Positions 62,101 through 64,000 of a stretch of 64,000 bases of DNA are shown here, piece after piece. The stretch's first letter is position 1, and each line of letters opens with the position of its first letter. The position numbers and the translations under genes were made by a program. The notes beneath the pieces were generated by a model. The model searched no databases. It was not told the DNA's origin and saw only the letters and a list, made by a program, of their open reading frames with translations. Source of the DNA: Bacteroidetes bacterium UBA5697 (GTDB taxonomy: Bacteria; Bacteroidota; Bacteroidia; B-17B0; Aurantibacillaceae); NCBI GenBank assembly GCA_002420145.1, contig DIHL01000016.1, positions 50,299 through 114,298 of the forward strand, given 5' to 3'.

Positions 62101-63688
62101 AAGATGCGGTTGCAGTATAAGTAGTTCCTCCACTAGAAACACCACCAGTCCATACTGGCGTACAAGAAGAAGGATTCGCAGACCCTATTAAAGAAACCGT
62201 TGGTGATGTACAAGTAATTGTTTGTGAAGCAGGCATCGTTACAGAAGGAGTTGTAATATTTTGACTAATAGACTGAGACCCTGTTGTAATACAACCATTA
62301 GATGTGTTAGTAACGGTATAATTATATGTGCCAGGTTGATTTACTGTTATAGTGCCTGTTCCAGCGCCACCAGTAATTCCAGCACCTGACCAATTATATG
62401 AAACGGGAGATGCTGCGGTAGTTGCGCTTGCGTTTACGGAAGTTAATGTACAATTTAATACTCCAGAAGCAACAGCTGTAACGACAGGAGGAGAAGCACT
62501 TTGAGTTACGACAACAGTAGATGGTAATGAAGGGCAGCCAGAAGCTGTAACTATTAAAGTATATGTGCCAGTTTGATTTACGGTTGGTGTTGCTGTATTG
62601 CCTCCAGAAACTATTCCTGGACCAGACCAAGAATACGTACCTCCTCCAGAACCAGAAAGAACAGTACTAGTATTTGTACAGGTCAATGCTTGTGACGCCC
62701 CTGCATTTGCAGTAGGGGCTGGATTAACGGTTACAGTGACGACTTTTGAACTTTGAATACAGGTTCCTATATTACTTCCTCCAACTGTATAAGTTGTTGT
62801 TACAGTTGGCGATACTACGATAGAACTGGAAGTAGAACCTGTTGACCATGAATAAGTTGTTGTTCCAGATGCAGATAATGTTGCAGATTGTCCAGCGCAT
62901 ATAGCGGCAGGATTGGCTGCAGATACAGTTGGACTAACACAAGAAATACCAGATTGTTGAAGGAAAACCCCAGAATCATAAATGGCATCACCACCATCTG
63001 TAATCGCTAAAATTAAGTGGTAATTAGCACAAGGGGTAACATTAGCGCTTCCAGTTAATACAGTAGTCATACCATCATATACAATCGTACTACCTGAATT
63101 TGTCTGGTAGTAAGCTGAATTAGAAGAAGAGTTAACATTATCAATAGTAATAGGGGTACTAGATCCAGGAACAGTTGCTAAGTTGAAATTATTGTAAGTA
63201 CCTCCTCCTGGATTTGGTCCAGAAATAAAGAATCCAAAACCATCATTCACGCCTGAGTTTACATATTCAGGATATTCTTCTGACGCAAACTTATAAAGAA
63301 TATTTAATGGAGAACAGTGAGGATTGATATCAAATTCTAGCATACAACCATCGTAGTTACTACTTGTTCCAGTTAAAGGTGCCATAGCAGGTATACCGGC
63401 TGCACCATTATTAGTACTAGCTTGAGCTCCATTACCATTTGGGATATTTGCAACTAAGCCAGTTGAAAGCACTACGCCGTTACTAAAACCTAAATTGGTA
63501 GTAGCTCCATTAGTAAAAATACCATTAGCACCAGTTGGGCAAGTTAGTTGAGCATTTGAAATCGTGACCCCTCCACCTAAAAGATAGTTTGCAAGATTAG
63601 TTGCGGTTTGATTAGGAGTAACAGATAACTGTGAGAAAGAAAATAAACAGGTTAGAACGAAAAAAACGGATAGTAAACTTTTTTTCAT
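59102..63688 (-). CDS. Giant repeat adhesin with choice-of-anchor L-like N-domain and type B T9SS C-terminal domain (1528 aa)
   Basis: Signal peptide at 1-20 (LLSVFFVLTCLFSFSQ). Residues ~21-250 match the choice-of-anchor L-type domain: NLANYLLGGGVTISNAQLTC, SNGVVLSTG, LEFDINPHCSPLNILYKFASEEYPEYV, GFGFFISGP, and a final LILAITDGGDAIYDSGVFLQ. About fourteen two-cysteine Ig-like modules follow, four of them an exact 80-residue tandem array. A PKD domain (FTANPTIGTSPLPVNFTD) and a type B sorting domain (IPNVFTPNGDITNDVF ... GTVNLFR) end it. Unlike the other two adhesins it is not preceded by a small secreted protein; a TPR protein gene lies upstream. Surface role inferred. Confidence 0.9.
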   Translation of the reverse strand: MKKSLLSVFFVLTCLFSFSQLSVTPNQTATNLANYLLGGGVTISNAQLTCPTGANGIFTNGATTNLGFSNGVVLSTGLVANIPNGNGAQASTNNGAAGIPAMAPLTGTSSNYDGCMLEFDINPHCSPLNILYKFASEEYPEYVNSGVNDGFGFFISGPNPGGGTYNNFNLATVPGSSTPITIDNVNSSSNSAYYQTNSGSTIVYDGMTTVLTGSANVTPCANYHLILAITDGGDAIYDSGVFLQQSGISCVSPTVSAANPAAICAGQSATLSASGTTTYSWSTGSTSSSIVVSPTVTTTYTVGGSNIGTCIQSSKVVTVTVNPAPTANAGASQALTCTNTSTVLSGSGGGTYSWSGPGIVSGGNTATPTVNQTGTYTLIVTASGCPSLPSTVVVTQSASPPVVTAVASGVLNCTLTSVNASATTAASPVSYNWSGAGITGGAGTGTITVNQPGTYNYTVTNTSNGCITTGSQSISQNITTPSVTMPASQTITCTSPTVSLIGSANPSSCTPVWTGGVSSGGTTYTATASSSNTYTLTVTNPANGCTSSGTVQISSSTGVPVVAASASNSLSCLTSTAQVVATTTASPVTYNWTGAGITGGANTASATVNAPGTYTVVVTNTTSACSTTITVPVTQNTVTPSVTASTSGVLNCTLTSVNVSASTAASPVSYNWSGTGITGGTGTGTITVNQPGTFNYTVTNTSNGCTASGSQAVTQNTTVPVVTSIAPSALNCTLTSVNVDATTATTPVSYNWSGTGITSATNISTITVNQPGTFNYTVTNTSNGCSTTGSQAVTQNTTAPVVSSTPPSVLNCTLTSVNANATTTTSPVSYNWSGTGITSATNISTITINQPGTFNYTVTNTSNGCSTTGSQSVSQDITTPPVNVNVSGGLTCVVSSVDITSSSAVSPLTYTWSGTGITSATNTSSISVNQPGSFSYTITNPNNGCSTSGSQSVIQNTNTPTVTMPTTQTITCASPSVALVGSASPSTCDPVWTGGACSGATTYTAFACSPGIYTLTITNPLTGCVNSGTVDVLASTGIPVGTASSNGSITCSTNTVEIAVTSTATPITYSWSGPGTVNGSATSTGTVSVGGTYQCVITNTLSGCSSTVTTVVPTNTTPVTVTIAPTSSLTCATTSISLSAAPTGTNYSYSWTGTGSIVSGSNTASPTVNSAGNYDVLVLDAITGCTNTASTSVGSNTVAPTLTLTASSTSISCAASTSTLLATTNVTDTPTWSTPFGNSPNPVIAGTSGDYIATVTDASNGCSTSQTITITGGTTLPSADVNASVFIPCASPTVTLLGSTTSTDVVTYEWSGPNATSITSGSNTASPVVIDPGVYTLTVTNTTNGCSSTATVNVSQSIVTASFTANPTIGTSPLPVNFTDASTGATGYNWTFGDGNSSTAQNPNNTFNSSGSYTVTLIATDGPCSDTATIVITVEDGLTLEIPNVFTPNGDITNDVFTIKSTGVKEIALQIFNRWGQKLYEFTGPKASWDGLTPSGAKAPEGTYFYFVIATGFDNKEIKQNGTVNLFR
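60822..61781 (-). repeat. Four tandem 240-bp coding repeats
   Basis: The Trp-region anchor 'gacca' recurs at 60951, 61191, 61431 and 61671, exactly 240 bp (80 codons) apart. A fifth related copy lies near 62388, 717 bp further on, separated by other modules. Confidence 0.85.
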
Positions 63689-63721
63689 AATTCTTAAGGA
63701 TTAGTTTGTATAATATTTAAT

Positions 63722-63752
63722 CTAAAATAGGAATTCTAACCTGTAAATCAAA
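63722..63752 (-). promoter_or_regulatory. Probable promoter of the 1528-residue adhesin gene
   Basis: On the minus strand: TTTG (63752-63749), 19 nt, TATTTTAG (63729-63722), one mismatch from TAnnTTTG. The start codon lies about 34 nt downstream of the box. Confidence 0.5.
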
Positions 63753-63785
63753 AAATAGTTTACGGTTTTAAATAATCTAATCTGA

Positions 63786-64000
63786 TTATTTACTCAGTTT
63801 GGAGACTATTTCAATCAATTGGTGATTATTTGGGTCGTTTTGTAGAGCCAGTTGATAGAAGTTTTTTGCATTAGTAGTATCAAGAGCAGAAATGTGAAAA
63901 TTTCCCAAAATTATATTTAAACTATTATTTTCTGGTTGTTCGTTACGTAATTTGGAGTAAATCTGTATTCCTTCTTTTATTTTTTTGTTTTCTATTAATA
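63786..64000 (-). CDS. TPR-repeat protein, C-terminal 70 residues only
   Basis: An open frame entering from the right edge and ending at the stop complementary to tta 63786-63788. The visible sequence (LIENKKIKEGIQIYSKLRN ... NAKNFYQLALQNDPNNHQL ...) has the A-x-x-F/Y-x-x-A-L-x-x-D-P-N pattern of tetratricopeptide repeats. TPR proteins mediate protein assembly, and some are envelope lipoproteins linked to adhesin export, but the N-terminus is outside the window. It lies 97 bp ahead of the adhesin gene and could share its transcript. Confidence 0.7.
   Translation of the reverse strand, partial: LIENKKIKEGIQIYSKLRNEQPENNSLNIILGNFHISALDTTNAKNFYQLALQNDPNNHQLIEIVSKLSK

Overview
The window is AT-rich chromosomal DNA from a member of the Bacteroidota, most likely Flavobacteriales-like. 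The evidence is convergent: many secreted proteins carry type A (Por-type) or type B (gliding-motility-associated) type IX secretion C-terminal domains; the 287-residue primary sigma factor lacks region 1.1; the best promoters fit the Bacteroidota pattern TTTG-N19/20-TAnnTTTG; most starts lack a Shine-Dalgarno sequence; and the ribosomal operon runs rpsL-rpsG-fusA-rpsJ without tuf. Genus cannot be decided from this sequence. No tRNA, rRNA, CRISPR array, transposase or phage gene was seen.

Layout. 1-4751 (+): 3' part of a MutS2-like ATPase, a secreted glycerophosphodiester phosphodiesterase whose N-terminal coding region contains a REP-like palindrome, truA and an ABC exporter. 4837-9084 (+): a 1415-residue secreted cell-wall hydrolase with a lysozyme-fold-like N-terminal region, a zinc amidase, CUB, LamG-like, FN3 and PKD-like regions, four exact 76-residue repeats and a type A sorting domain. 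9136-11742 (-): a secreted beta-propeller protein. 11914-16174 (+): a one-piece sensor histidine kinase, its LytTR response regulator and a small phosphodiesterase. 16281-19276: a small low-complexity secreted protein, rpoD and an HtrA/Deg protease. 19630-24739 (+): a membrane-anchored unknown protein, dapF, a MORN-like secreted protein and a BNR/sortilin-type propeller protein. 24743-28017 (-): two more type IX cargo proteins and a DUF1761 membrane protein. 28018-28617: a 600-bp intergenic stretch packed with short palindromic repeats.

28618-45993 (-): a continuous 32-gene translation, secretion and transcription cluster (rpsL to rplQ). It includes secY, infA, rpoA and two short genes, rpmD and rpmJ. 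A consensus promoter lies ahead of rpsL and a strong terminator lies after rplQ.

46266-64000 (-): three very large type B sorting-domain adhesins (1410, 2391 and 1528 residues) built from two-cysteine Ig/PKD-like modules of about 76-84 residues. Two of them are each preceded, within 35-49 bp, by a gene for a small secreted protein of about 134 residues, giving two parallel 'small protein plus giant adhesin' operons. DNA-level tandem repeats (237 bp x6, 240 bp x4, and 228 bp x4 in the amidase gene) show recent array growth, twice in two-unit steps. A TPR protein gene enters at the right edge.

Taken together, the accessory part is a surface and secretion island around a core ribosomal operon. 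Secreted proteins cross the inner membrane through SecY and are predicted to cross the outer membrane through a type IX system encoded elsewhere.
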